Made by a program: the position numbers and the translations under genes | Notes under the pieces: model-generated | Database searches by the model: none | The model's input: the letters and a program-made list of their open reading frames with translations, nothing else | What the model was told of the DNA's origin: nothing | Shown: positions 27,957 to 36,773 of the stretch, piece by piece | Layout: each line of letters starts with the position of its first letter | Numbering within the stretch: position 1 is the stretch's first letter | DNA from: GCA-016699835 sp964543905 | Lineage (GTDB): Bacteria > Planctomycetota > Phycisphaerae > Phycisphaerales > UBA1924 | Reading direction: 5' to 3' | Assembly: GCA_964543905.1 (NCBI GenBank) | Contig: CAZIZO010000002.1 | Coordinates: forward strand, 395,972 to 459,971 | DNA length: 64,000 bases

Positions 27957-30900
27957 TTAGCAACCGGCGTCGAATCGAGCAAGGAAGTAGAGCAGGTCTT
28001 CGATGGTCACGCCGCCATCGGGCACACCGTTGCCCGAGCCGTCGTCCAGATCGGCTCGCAAGTTACCGTCGGCGAAGGCGCCGAGGAAGTAGAGGAGGTC
28101 CTCGATGGTGACGCCGCCGTCGGGGGTCCCGGTGCCGGAGCCGTCGTCCAGATCAGCGGGGCACTGGACGCGGAGGACCGCGCGACGGCTGGTGACGTTG
28201 CCGCACGCGTTGGTGACGACCACCGTGTAGTCGCCCTGGTCGGCTTGCACGACCGGGTCGATGACCAGCGTGGCGCTGGTCGAGCCGGTGATACGGGCGT
28301 CATCCGTGAGGTTGACCCCGTTGCGCCGCCACTGGTAGGAGTTGAGCCCGCCGGCGACGACGTTGAAGGTGACCGACTCGCCCGGGAGGACCGTGCGCGA
28401 ATCGGGCTGGTTGGTGATGGTCGCCGTGCTGCCGCGCGTGCCCTGGTCGGCGGCGGAGAAGCCGCTGGTCCCGCAGGGGCTGGCGGCCTTGACCCAGTAG
28501 AAGTAGGTCGTGTTGGCGGCGGCGGAGGCGTCGTTGTAGTTGGTGGAGGCGGGGGAGGCAAGGAGCGTCGCGGTGGCGCTGTTGTTGACGGTGTTGCGGA
28601 AGACCTGGTAGTTGGCGGCGCCGTTGACGCTGTTCCACGTCACGAGGACGACGTTGCAGGCGGTGCCATCCGAGGCGGTGACGCCCGTGGGAGCCGCCGC
28701 GGGCGGAGCGCCGCGGAAGCCGGAGTTGTTGGCGCTGAAGTTCCCGGCGCCGCAGGTGCCGACGGCCTTGACCCAGTAGTAGTAGGTCGTGCCGGGGACG
28801 GCGGAACCGTCGGCGAACGTGGTGCCCGCGGGCGTGCCGATGGAGAGCGCGGTCGCGGGATTGCTGGAGGTGCTGCGCCAGACCTGGTAGGAAACGGCAT
28901 TGGCGACGGGGTTCCAGGTCACATCGACCTGGGTGCAACTGGTGCCGTCGGTGGCCTGGACGTTGACCGGCGCGCCGACGGCGACGCCGCGGAAGCCCGA
29001 GTTGGTGCCGCTGAAGCCGCTCACGCCGCAGGCGTTGACGGCCTTGACCCAGTAGAAGTAGGTCGTGCCCGCGACGGCGGTGGCGTCGGCGTAGGAGGGC
29101 GTGAGCGAGGTGCCGATCTGGGCCGCACCCGCGCTGTTATTCGCGGTGTTGCGGAAGATCTGGTACGAAGCGGCGAAGGACGGTGCGCTCCAGACGAGGT
29201 CCACGGCGAAGCAGTTGGTCCCATCCGAGGCGGACAGGCCCGTGGGCGCCGAAGGCGTCAAGATGCGAACGCCCGTGGTCGAGCCGCTGGTGGCCGTGCC
29301 GCAGATGTTCGAGGCGCGAACCCAGTAGTAGTAGGTCGTGCCGGCGACCGCGGTCGCGTCCACAAAGGGGCTGGCGGTATCGGTGCCCAGGTTCGTCGCG
29401 GTGCCGATGGAGTTGGTCGTGTTGCGGAAGATGATGTACTCGTCGGCCTCCGACGAGTGGGTCCACGAGATGGTGACGTTCGAGCAGTTCGTGCTCGTGG
29501 CCGAGACGTTGGTGGGCACGCCGGGGATGGCGGCCTCCCAGCCGTAGCCCGGGCTGCTGTTGAACGGCCCGACGTCGCCGCAGGGGCCGACGGCCTTGAC
29601 CCAGTAGTAGTAGCGGCCGCCGTCCACCGTCGACGTATCGACGTAGGGTGAGGCGGAGTCGGTGGCGATCAGTGTCGCGGTCAAGGGGTTGTTGACCGTG
29701 TTTCGCCAGATCTGGAAACTGACGGCATCCGCCGGGGCGATCCACGTCAGCGTGGTGCTGGTGCAACTGGTTCCGTCCGTCGCGATCACGCTGGTCGGCG
29801 CGCCGGGGGCCGGACGGTCGGTGATCGTGATCTGGACCGCGTCCCAGTCGCTGGTGTCGTTGTTGCTCGAGGTTCCGTCGGTCGACGAGTCAAGCACGGC
29901 GCCGATGTAGTAGGTGCCCGGGGCCAGGTTGCAGGGCACGGTCATCTCGCCGATGTTGATGCGCGACGTGCTCATGGCGGCATAGTCCCAGTTGTACAGC
30001 CAGGTGCCGATGAGCGTGTCCGAGGACGAGATCGTCGGGTTCGTCGAGATGTATACGCGGAAGGTGTACGTCTCGAGCGCCGGGTTGGCGTTCGTGGCGT
30101 TGACGAAGAGCACGTTGCTTCCCGTGATCGGGTCGCCTTGGCGCAGCGTCGTGTCGGTCACGTTGAAATCCAGCGCCTGAAGATCGAACGTCGTGCCGCG
30201 CGTCGTCGGGATGATCGTGTCGTTCATGAAGTTCACGATGCCTTCCCAGAGGCGGCAGTAATGTGCGGAGGTCGAGCGGTTCGACGTGGAGCACACGGCG
30301 GAGATATAGCGATCCGAACCGCTGATGTAATACATGCTCGAACCGGACATCCCGCCCCACACGGCGGTGTAGCAGCCGCTGGTGGTGTCGATCTGGAGGC
30401 GGTTGTCCGGGCACGAGTCGATCGTGCCGTCCCAGAAGGTCATGTCGCGCCCGTTGTGCAGGCCCGTTTGTCCGCAGGACTGCGCGGGGTACGACGCGTT
30501 GTTGTACGTGCGGCCTTGGATCGTCGCGCACGACGAGCCGTAGTTCCAGCCGTACCACCCCGTCAAGAAGCCGACGGCGCGCGTCACGCCGACGAAGCCC
30601 ACGTCGGCCTGGAAGTCGCCGCTGTTCGTGTACCCCGAGCCCGCACCGTAGTACGTGCCGCGGGCGTAGCCATAGTTGTTATAGATGCCCGAGCCCGGCG
30701 TGGGGTCGCCCACGCCGTCCCAGCCCGGGAAGATGTAGATTTCTTCGGCCCAGCCGGTCTGATAGTCCGGATCATCGCGCATGTACACGCAGTGGGCCGC
30801 GAGGACGACCGTCTCCGCGTCGATCATGCTGCCCGAGCAGACGAACCAGGCGTCGGCGCCGCCGGGGTTCGTCAGGAATCGCATCGCGACCTTGACGTTC

Positions 30901-31376
30901 ATGCGATACGGATGGGTGTTGCGAGTCGCGGCGGACAAGATCGACATGGTGCCCATGCCCTCGGCTCCGGACTCAAAGCCCGTGATGCCGTCGGCCCCGT
31001 GGTAACCGGGGCCCTGGGCCTCGACGCCCAAGAACGCGCGGTTGACCACGATCGACTGCGACTCGCCCGTCTCTTTGTCCATCGTGACGAAGTTGATGTG
31101 GTCCGCCGGATTCCATTGCCGCGGCGTGGGGTCTCCCTCTCGCATCGGCATCGGGGGAATCTGATCCAGCGGGGGCATCGACGCCGGCAACCCGACGTGC
31201 ACGTCCTCGCCCGTCGCGGGACGCCCCGGCTCGCCCGTGTTGATGGCGTTTCCAACCGGCGCCGGGCCCGCGGGGGGCATCGGCAGCGTTTGAGCAAAGG
31301 CGGTCAAACTCGTGCCGGCCAAACAGGCCGTCGCGAGGCTCCACGCGCCGCGGCGCGTTCGATTCTTTCGAAACAT
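27957..31376 (-). CDS. GC-type dockerin trypsin-like serine protease with FN3 repeats
   Basis: 1139-residue secreted protease. Signal peptide to ~29 (ATACLAGTSLTAFAQ), pro-region, then a trypsin-fold domain (~145-390) with a full catalytic triad: His195 in VLAAHCVY, Asp258 in DFQADVGF, Ser344 in GGMSGSSMY. Next a CARDB-like domain (~398-505: LRQGDPITGSNVLFVNATNA, APGTYYIGAVLD), five fibronectin type III repeats each beginning ATDGTSC or similar and containing YYYWVKA, one Ig-like domain (PGESVTFNVVAGGLNSYQWR), and the dockerin module ending FDAGC. The V8-like protease core suggests cleavage of extracellular protein. No recognisable prosite for self-activation. The closest neighbour on the same strand is another dockerin protease. 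Confidence 0.9.
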   Translation of the reverse strand: MFRKNRTRRGAWSLATACLAGTSLTAFAQTLPMPPAGPAPVGNAINTGEPGRPATGEDVHVGLPASMPPLDQIPPMPMREGDPTPRQWNPADHINFVTMDKETGESQSIVVNRAFLGVEAQGPGYHGADGITGFESGAEGMGTMSILSAATRNTHPYRMNVKVAMRFLTNPGGADAWFVCSGSMIDAETVVLAAHCVYMRDDPDYQTGWAEEIYIFPGWDGVGDPTPGSGIYNNYGYARGTYYGAGSGYTNSGDFQADVGFVGVTRAVGFLTGWYGWNYGSSCATIQGRTYNNASYPAQSCGQTGLHNGRDMTFWDGTIDSCPDNRLQIDTTSGCYTAVWGGMSGSSMYYISGSDRYISAVCSTSNRSTSAHYCRLWEGIVNFMNDTIIPTTRGTTFDLQALDFNVTDTTLRQGDPITGSNVLFVNATNANPALETYTFRVYISTNPTISSSDTLIGTWLYNWDYAAMSTSRINIGEMTVPCNLAPGTYYIGAVLDSSTDGTSSNNDTSDWDAVQITITDRPAPGAPTSVIATDGTSCTSTTLTWIAPADAVSFQIWRNTVNNPLTATLIATDSASPYVDTSTVDGGRYYYWVKAVGPCGDVGPFNSSPGYGWEAAIPGVPTNVSATSTNCSNVTISWTHSSEADEYIIFRNTTNSIGTATNLGTDTASPFVDATAVAGTTYYYWVRASNICGTATSGSTTGVRILTPSAPTGLSASDGTNCFAVDLVWSAPSFAASYQIFRNTANNSAGAAQIGTSLTPSYADATAVAGTTYFYWVKAVNACGVSGFSGTNSGFRGVAVGAPVNVQATDGTSCTQVDVTWNPVANAVSYQVWRSTSSNPATALSIGTPAGTTFADGSAVPGTTYYYWVKAVGTCGAGNFSANNSGFRGAPPAAAPTGVTASDGTACNVVLVTWNSVNGAANYQVFRNTVNNSATATLLASPASTNYNDASAAANTTYFYWVKAASPCGTSGFSAADQGTRGSTATITNQPDSRTVLPGESVTFNVVAGGLNSYQWRRNGVNLTDDARITGSTSATLVIDPVVQADQGDYTVVVTNACGNVTSRRAVLRVQCPADLDDGSGTGTPDGGVTIEDLLYFLGAFADGNLRADLDDGSGNGVPDGGVTIEDLLYFLARFDAGC

Positions 31377-31834
31377 GATCAGTTCCCCTTTTCTCGGTCA
31401 CGACGCCTCCGCAGCGACCAAGGCCGGGGGGTGTCCGCGACAGTTCCAGAAATGTGGCTCACCAAGAACGCGAAATACAACACGCACTCACGCGACGTCT
31501 CTCCAATCTTCCAAGTATGGGCATTTTCAGCCCGACGGCAAGCAAAATCGCCAGTCTGCGCCGCCCACACTCGTTGCATGCGATGGATTGAACGGCGCTG
31601 GCCAACTATTCCGCGTTCGTCGCAGAGGGTCCCCACATCAGTTGTTCCTATATCCGCGCCCGCGGCCACGTTTCCAGGAATCGCAAACGGCGTGTGTTAC
31701 AGGACCTGTCTCCGGCGTGGTGCGTCGGGTGGCGTATGGCGGCGTGCTTCGGATTCGTGCTCCGCGGGCCAGGCGCGCGACACCCGTGGTCGCCGGGCAG
31801 GGTGTGCGACCAATGCGCCGAAGGCCCGCCAAAC
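31377..31834. other. 458-base intergenic region
   Basis: Separates the two dockerin proteases on the minus strand, so it holds the promoter of the 27957 gene and the 3' end of the 31835 transcript. Frames on the other strand lack start sites and codon bias. I see no RNA gene or repeat in it. Confidence 0.5.
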
Positions 31835-34018
31835 TCAGCAACCGATCTCGAACCGCTCGAGGTACGCGAGCAAGTCGTCGATCGTCACTCCGCCATCGCG
31901 GTTGAAGTCCGCCGCCACGATCCCCTGCCCGAACCATTCCAGAAATGCGAGCAAGTCGTCGATCGTCACCCCACCGTCGTAGTTCACGTCGGAGGCGCAG
32001 TTGCGGTCCACGAGCGCGCCCGTGGCGACGACGGCATACCCCTGCGCGCCGACGTTGACGGCCGTGCCTTCCACAAAGACCTGCCACGTTCCGACCTCGG
32101 GGCTGTTGAGCAGCACCTGCTCCAGGTTGTTGATCGCATCCCGCACGCCGCCCGCCTGCGACGAACCTCCGGAGAAGTTGTTCCCGTAATAGGTCGCGCC
32201 GGTCGGCGAAACGACGACCAGGTCCAGGTTGTTGATCGGGGCAAAGGCGGCATTCACCGCGGCGGGGACGTCGGCGTACGCGAGCGTGATCTTCAGCGGC
32301 TGCGCGGCGCTCGTCACGTCCACCAGGAACAGGTGCGCCTCGCTCGTGGCGAGCGCCTGCGGCGCGACATTGCGCACGTCGCGCAGCGCCAAGCGGCGCG
32401 GACCTCCGGCAAAGTACACCGCCTGATCCAACTGGATCCTCCCCCAGCCTTCGCGCAAACTCGGGAACCCGGGCTCGTTGGTCATGTCCCGCGCCGAGTT
32501 GATCGCCGTCGCCTTCAGGAGCGAGCCGCTCGGGGTGATGGCGTCGTCGGGGTTCGCGGCGCCCGAGGGATAGAAGCCCGAGACGAAGTACTGGCGCAGC
32601 AGCACGATCGCGCCCGACACCGCGGGGGCGCTCATCGACGTGCCGCTGAGGATCGAACTGGAACACCCGGTGGACCCGGCCGCCGAGATGATGCTCTGCC
32701 CGGGCGCGGTGATCTCGGGCTTTCGGCGTCCGTCGTCGGTGGGCCCGCGCCCGCCGTTGATGCTCATGGTGTTGAGGTCGGGGGACTGGTTGCCCGCCGA
32801 GACGGCAAGGGAGTTCTTGGCGTTTTCGGGGTTGCGCACGAGCGTGCCGTCGGACACCGCGTGCACGATCAGATTCTCCTCCTGGTCGTGCTGGAAGGCG
32901 TCGATGCCGCGGCAGCCTCCGTCGTACGCCGAGGTGAAGTCGGCGCCCCAACTGTTATTGTGCACGCGTGCGCCCTGGGAGGCGTGGAGCGAATAGCGGG
33001 CGAGGTGCGACTGCTCGGTCAGGTCGGGGTGGGTGTTGAACACGATCTTTGCGGCGTAGGCCACCCCGCGCAGGTCGTTGTCGGCTCCGGCGTCGCCCGC
33101 CGCGGTGCACGCCACGTGGGTTCCGTGCAGGCTGTAGAGCGAGGTGGTGTTGTACGCGAGCAGTTTTCGATGCAGCGGGCCGATGGGATTGACGGGGTCG
33201 AGGAACGAGCAATGCGTCTGCGCCAGCCCGCTGTCAATGACCGCGACCACCTGTCCTTCGCCGCGGAGTCCTCGGTCGTAGAACGGGAGGCCCGTCCGCG
33301 TGCCGCTCTGCACCACGCCGCGTGTCGTGCTGTTGCTGCGCTCGTGGTACTCCACCAGTTGCTCGACGAACTGGACGTCGTCGAGTTGCGTCACCGCCTC
33401 GAGCGCCTCGGGTCGCAGCGCGATGCGCAGGCTCGTGGTGCGCGCAATCGTCTCGGTTGTGAAGACGCGCACGCCCGGGATCGCGCCGAGCGACCTTGCC
33501 GCGCCGGCGGCGTCCGAGTGCTCGAAGAGCCACACGGTCGCGGGGCGCTCCCCGGCGGCGTCCAGGGCGCGCCCCGCGTCCGTCTGGGGCCGATACGCCA
33601 GCGGCAGGCGGAGCGCCGGGTCGATCTTCCATTCGCGGCGATATTCACCCGCCCACGAGACAAAGCCCAGGGCGCGGACGCGTTCCGGTGTGGTGCGGGT
33701 CAGGTCCGCCATCCACGAGTTTGTGGGAAGGTAACCGTCCAATCGAACGCCCGCCTTCTCCAGCGCCGAGCGCCGCTCCGGCGTCATCGGGCCGTCGAGC
33801 GCGAGGACATGGCGGACGCCAGCACGGAACGGACGTGACGCGTCCGCCAGGACGTTCGGCAGCGCCGCGACGCCCACGTCCCCGGTTCGCAGATTCAGCA
33901 CTCCCGGCGCGGGCACCACCCGTGGCCTGACGATGGCGTCATCTCCGCACGCGGACCAGGCCAAACCCGTGGCCAGCACCAGCCCCGCCGTCCGCGCTCC
34001 ACCGCCCTTGCCCGCCAT
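31835..34018 (-). CDS. subtilisin-like S8 protease with GC-type dockerin
   Basis: 727 residues from ATG 34018 (AGGGAGG upstream). The N-terminal signal ends near LAWSAC, a weak lipobox. Residues ~40-235 look like a propeptide with an inhibitor-type fold. The peptidase S8 triad is Asp262 (VAVIDSG), His298 (HGTHVACTAAG) and Ser461 (SGTSMSAPAVSG); NNSWGAD carries the oxyanion Asn. A P-domain-like beta region (~530-670) follows, with INNLDLVVVSPTG and GTWQVFVEGTAVNVG. The dockerin repeats are short, canonical 12-residue loops (DVNYDGGVTIDDLLAFL, DFNRDGGVTIDDLLAYL), unlike the eight-residue-longer loops of the other copies. Ends FEIGC. Confidence 0.92.
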   Translation of the reverse strand: MAGKGGGARTAGLVLATGLAWSACGDDAIVRPRVVPAPGVLNLRTGDVGVAALPNVLADASRPFRAGVRHVLALDGPMTPERRSALEKAGVRLDGYLPTNSWMADLTRTTPERVRALGFVSWAGEYRREWKIDPALRLPLAYRPQTDAGRALDAAGERPATVWLFEHSDAAGAARSLGAIPGVRVFTTETIARTTSLRIALRPEALEAVTQLDDVQFVEQLVEYHERSNSTTRGVVQSGTRTGLPFYDRGLRGEGQVVAVIDSGLAQTHCSFLDPVNPIGPLHRKLLAYNTTSLYSLHGTHVACTAAGDAGADNDLRGVAYAAKIVFNTHPDLTEQSHLARYSLHASQGARVHNNSWGADFTSAYDGGCRGIDAFQHDQEENLIVHAVSDGTLVRNPENAKNSLAVSAGNQSPDLNTMSINGGRGPTDDGRRKPEITAPGQSIISAAGSTGCSSSILSGTSMSAPAVSGAIVLLRQYFVSGFYPSGAANPDDAITPSGSLLKATAINSARDMTNEPGFPSLREGWGRIQLDQAVYFAGGPRRLALRDVRNVAPQALATSEAHLFLVDVTSAAQPLKITLAYADVPAAVNAAFAPINNLDLVVVSPTGATYYGNNFSGGSSQAGGVRDAINNLEQVLLNSPEVGTWQVFVEGTAVNVGAQGYAVVATGALVDRNCASDVNYDGGVTIDDLLAFLEWFGQGIVAADFNRDGGVTIDDLLAYLERFEIGC

Positions 34019-34125
34019 GCCCGACCTCCCTTGCAAACACCTACGCGGAAGATACGTTCCTGAAAGGGGATCGGATGCCCGGGAGTCGGGCACGCCCCAT
34101 CCGGGCGCTTGTGGTTCTTGTTTTG

Positions 34126-34584
34126 TTAGGCGGCCTTCGAATACAGCGTGGGGGCCACCGGGATGTTCAGCATCCGCGCAATCGTCAGGCGCCAGGGCGA
34201 GATCATCGGGCAGCCGACCAGATCGAGCGCTTCGTGCTGCGTGCTGGCGAGCGTGAGGTAGCGCGTCAGCCCGGTCTCGTTGAGGAGCCGTCGATGGCGG
34301 TGGTTGAGGCCGACGACCGCGAGTCGTCCTTGTCGGGTCTCGCAGGCGCGACTGAGCACGATCAGCGTGTTGATCCACGCGCAGGAGAAGTTCGCCACGG
34401 CGGTCATGTCGACCACCAGGCGTCCCCCCGAAGTTTCCACCAGTTCTCGGAGGGAAAACTCCAGAGCCTCGGCCTGTTCCTCGTGCAACTGTGGGCAGGC
34501 GAGGCTCGCGATGGTGGCGGGGCCCACTTTCGCGATGGAGAGTTCCGTTCGAGAAAGGGGGTCCGGTTCGTGGATGTTGAGCAT
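34126..34584 (-). CDS. STAS-domain protein (anti-sigma factor antagonist-like)
   Basis: 152 residues from ATG 34584 with GAGGAA eight bases upstream. The STAS fold shows in VGPATIASLACPQLHEEQAE, SGGRLVVDMTAVANFSCAWINTLIVLSRACETRQGRLAVVGLN and the closing helix. The Ser in NFSCAWIN occupies the position phosphorylated in SpoIIAA-type antagonists (DxSxxxS context), so it may take part in a partner-switching switch with a kinase encoded elsewhere. A C-terminal stretch after residue 125 is unassigned. Stands divergent from the ABC transporter operon at 34937 and 107 bases downstream of nothing related. Confidence 0.8.
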   Translation of the reverse strand: MLNIHEPDPLSRTELSIAKVGPATIASLACPQLHEEQAEALEFSLRELVETSGGRLVVDMTAVANFSCAWINTLIVLSRACETRQGRLAVVGLNHRHRRLLNETGLTRYLTLASTQHEALDLVGCPMISPWRLTIARMLNIPVAPTLYSKAA

Positions 34585-34936
34585 GGCCGTTCCTCGCAAA
34601 GATGCGAACGCCCGGGAAACGCACCCGGAGGTTCGCCGCAGGCATGACATGCCAAATGGGGATCCGATTGGCAAGTGCATGGGCGCTCAGGGATGTGGAG
34701 ATGGAGCGTCCATGACGAACGTGACGACGGACGCGAGCCGCCGGCGCGTCGATAACTTGAGTTTCATCCACGGACGGAATATGAAATCGGCCCGTGGTAG
34801 CCGGCGGAGCCGGCGAACTTCTGGGGCTCTGGGCCGTATGGTCCATCCCGGCGCGTGCGATCGGGCGATGTGCGTGCGCGTTTTGATCGGATTTTGATTG
34901 GGAAAGAACGTCACTCGTTCTCAGGAGACGTGATCG
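34585..34936. promoter_or_regulatory. divergent promoter region with inverted repeat
   Basis: A 352-base region between the STAS gene and the gld-type operon. AGAACG-TCACT-CGTTCT (34905-34921) is a 6-bp inverted repeat with a 5-base spacer that ends 15 bases before the ATG at 34937. Two TTTTGAT words (34881, 34892) lie just upstream. The inverted repeat could be an operator or just part of the 5' leader; nothing else clear is seen. Confidence 0.4.
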
Positions 34937-35992
34937 ATGCCCGGCACGATCGAACTCAAGGCCCTCACGAAGCGATTTGGACCTTCGGGGGCGGGCGGCA
35001 TCTTGGCCGTCGACAAGGTGTCCTTCAGCGTGCAGCCCGGCGAGGTGTTGGGGTTCCTTGGTCCCAACGGGGCGGGGAAGAGCACGACGATGAAGATGGT
35101 GACGGGCTTCCTGCCGCCGACGTCGGGCACGGCCGTTGTTTGCGGGCATGATGTTGTGGACCAGCCCTTGGCGGTCAAGGAGAAGATTGGCTATTTGCCC
35201 GAGGGAGCGCCGGCGTACCCGGACATGACGCCGGAGGCGTTTTTGAAGTTCATCGCGGAAGTCCGCGGGCTGACGGGGGAGCGGAAGCGGGCGGCCGTCG
35301 CGAACGCCGCCGAGCGCGTGCACCTCGAAGGCGTGATGCGTCAGCCGATCGAGACGCTCTCGAAGGGCTTCAAGCGGCGCGTCGGGCTTGCGCAAGCGAT
35401 CCTCCACGATCCGGAAGTCCTCATCATGGACGAGCCGACGGATGGGCTGGACCCGAACCAGAAGCATGAGGTGCGGAATCTCATCAAGCGCATGGCGGGG
35501 GCGGAGGGCGGAGGGGCGGGGCGGGGCGGGAAGGCGATCGTCCTGTCGACCCACATCCTCGAGGAGGTGGAAGCGATCTGCACACGCGTGATCGTGGTGG
35601 CGAAAGGGCGCGTGGTCGCCGACGCCACGCCGGCGGCGTTGATGGCGAAGAGCAAGTATCACAATGCCGTGACGCTCGCGGTCATCCCACCCGCCGGCGC
35701 GATGATCTTTGATGACCTGCAGCGGGTCGCGGGCGTGGCGTCCGTCGAGGACGGGGGACGCTTCCATACTCCCCAGGGCGTGCAGGTCCGGTGCACGGTC
35801 GTCCCCAAGAACGCGAAGTCGATCGCGACCGAGATCAGCCAACTGGCGAAGCAGCGGAACTGGCAGATCGAATCCATGCGCGTCGAGAGCGGCAAACTCG
35901 ACGACGTGTTTCGCGAACTCACGCTGGGGCACGCGAGCGAGTTCAGCGCGTCATCATCGTCGGGCAAGAAGCCCCAGGAGGTCTCGGCATGA
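34937..35992 (+). CDS. ABC transporter ATP-binding protein, GldA-like
   Basis: ATPase subunit of a four-gene export-type ABC system. Walker A GPNGAGKST (42-50), signature LSKGFKRRVGLAQAILHDP, Walker B VLIMDEPTDGLDPNQKHE and H-loop LSTHILEE. The signature wording and the long C-terminal domain (~230-345) match GldA, the ATPase of the gliding-motility-linked transporter of Bacteroidetes, and its many homologues in non-gliding bacteria. A Gly-rich insert (GAEGGGAGRGG) precedes the H-loop. AGGAG lies 9 bases before the start. Overlaps the permease start by four bases (ATGA). Substrate unknown. Confidence 0.92.
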   Translation: MPGTIELKALTKRFGPSGAGGILAVDKVSFSVQPGEVLGFLGPNGAGKSTTMKMVTGFLPPTSGTAVVCGHDVVDQPLAVKEKIGYLPEGAPAYPDMTPEAFLKFIAEVRGLTGERKRAAVANAAERVHLEGVMRQPIETLSKGFKRRVGLAQAILHDPEVLIMDEPTDGLDPNQKHEVRNLIKRMAGAEGGGAGRGGKAIVLSTHILEEVEAICTRVIVVAKGRVVADATPAALMAKSKYHNAVTLAVIPPAGAMIFDDLQRVAGVASVEDGGRFHTPQGVQVRCTVVPKNAKSIATEISQLAKQRNWQIESMRVESGKLDDVFRELTLGHASEFSASSSSGKKPQEVSA

Positions 35993-36723
35993 AAGGCTGG
36001 CTCCCCGTCTTCAAGCGCGAACTCTCGGGGTATTTCATCACCCCCGTGGCGTACGTGTTCATTGTCGTCTTCCTGCTGCTCGCGGGCGTGTTCACGTTCC
36101 AGATCGGCGATTTGTTTGAGCGGCGGCAGGCGGACTTGAGGCCGTTCTTCAACTTCCATCCATGGTTCTACCTGTTCCTCATTCCCGCGATCTCGATGCG
36201 GCTGTGGGCGGAGGAGCGCAAGCAGGGGACGATCGAGTTGCTGATGACGCTGCCCATCTCGAGGTTCGGCGCGGTGCTGGGCAAGTTCCTGGCGGCGTGG
36301 GCCTTCGCGGGTGTGGCGCTGCTGCTGACGTTCCCGATCTGGATCACGGTGAACTACCTGGGCAACCCGGACAACGGCGCGATCGTGGCCGCGTACATCG
36401 GCAGTTTGCTCATGGCGGGCGGGTTCCTCGCGCTGGGGTCGTGCATCTCGGCGATGACGCGGAACCAGGTCATCGCGTTCGTTCTTGCGGTGGTCGTGTG
36501 CCTGGGCTTCCTGCTGGCGGGGTTCCCGCCCGTGCTCGACTTCTTTCGGCAGTGGGCCCCGGGCGAGATCGTCAACGCCATCAGCGGGTTCAGTTTCATG
36601 ACGCGGTTTGACTCGATCAGCAAGGGCGTGATCGCGCCGGCGGACCTGGTGTTCTTCGTGTCGCTCATCGCGATGGCGCTCGTTGCGAACGTGATTGTTC
36701 TGGAATCCAAGAAGGGCAACTGA
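35989..36723 (+). CDS. ABC-2 type permease, GldF-like
   Basis: 244-residue membrane subunit with six helices. It begins MKGWLPVFKRELSGYFITP and has the ABC-2 family features FFNFHPWFYLFLIPAISMRLWAEERKQGTIELLMTLPIS. The start overlaps the stop of the ATPase gene (ATGA), so translation is probably coupled. It should form the channel with the ATPase at 34937, with the GldG-like protein at 36774 as the extracytoplasmic partner. No oddities. Confidence 0.92.
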   Translation: MKGWLPVFKRELSGYFITPVAYVFIVVFLLLAGVFTFQIGDLFERRQADLRPFFNFHPWFYLFLIPAISMRLWAEERKQGTIELLMTLPISRFGAVLGKFLAAWAFAGVALLLTFPIWITVNYLGNPDNGAIVAAYIGSLLMAGGFLALGSCISAMTRNQVIAFVLAVVVCLGFLLAGFPPVLDFFRQWAPGEIVNAISGFSFMTRFDSISKGVIAPADLVFFVSLIAMALVANVIVLESKKGN

Positions 36724-36773
36724 GCCGCGCTCGATGCTCGGCTCTCGATGCTCGCGATTCGAGGTTCACATCC

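Noticed and set aside
28440..29800. Recent duplication or mobile repeat within the 27957 gene
   Set aside because: The similar segments are the FN3 domains; they have diverged at DNA level and are normal protein repeats.
28245..31982. Long plus-strand frames opposite the FN3/protease gene
   Set aside because: Gly/Arg/Ala-rich shadow translations of a repetitive high-GC gene; no start signals or family motifs.
34019..35932. Upstream extension of the S8 protease frame to 35932
   Set aside because: It is antisense to the STAS region and the ABC ATPase gene. The ATG at 34018 has a good Shine-Dalgarno and signal peptide.
36722..36773. Regulatory repeat before the GldG-like gene (TCGATGCTCG twice)
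   Set aside because: Only two short words; similar to the heptamer at 55791 but too little to call a feature.
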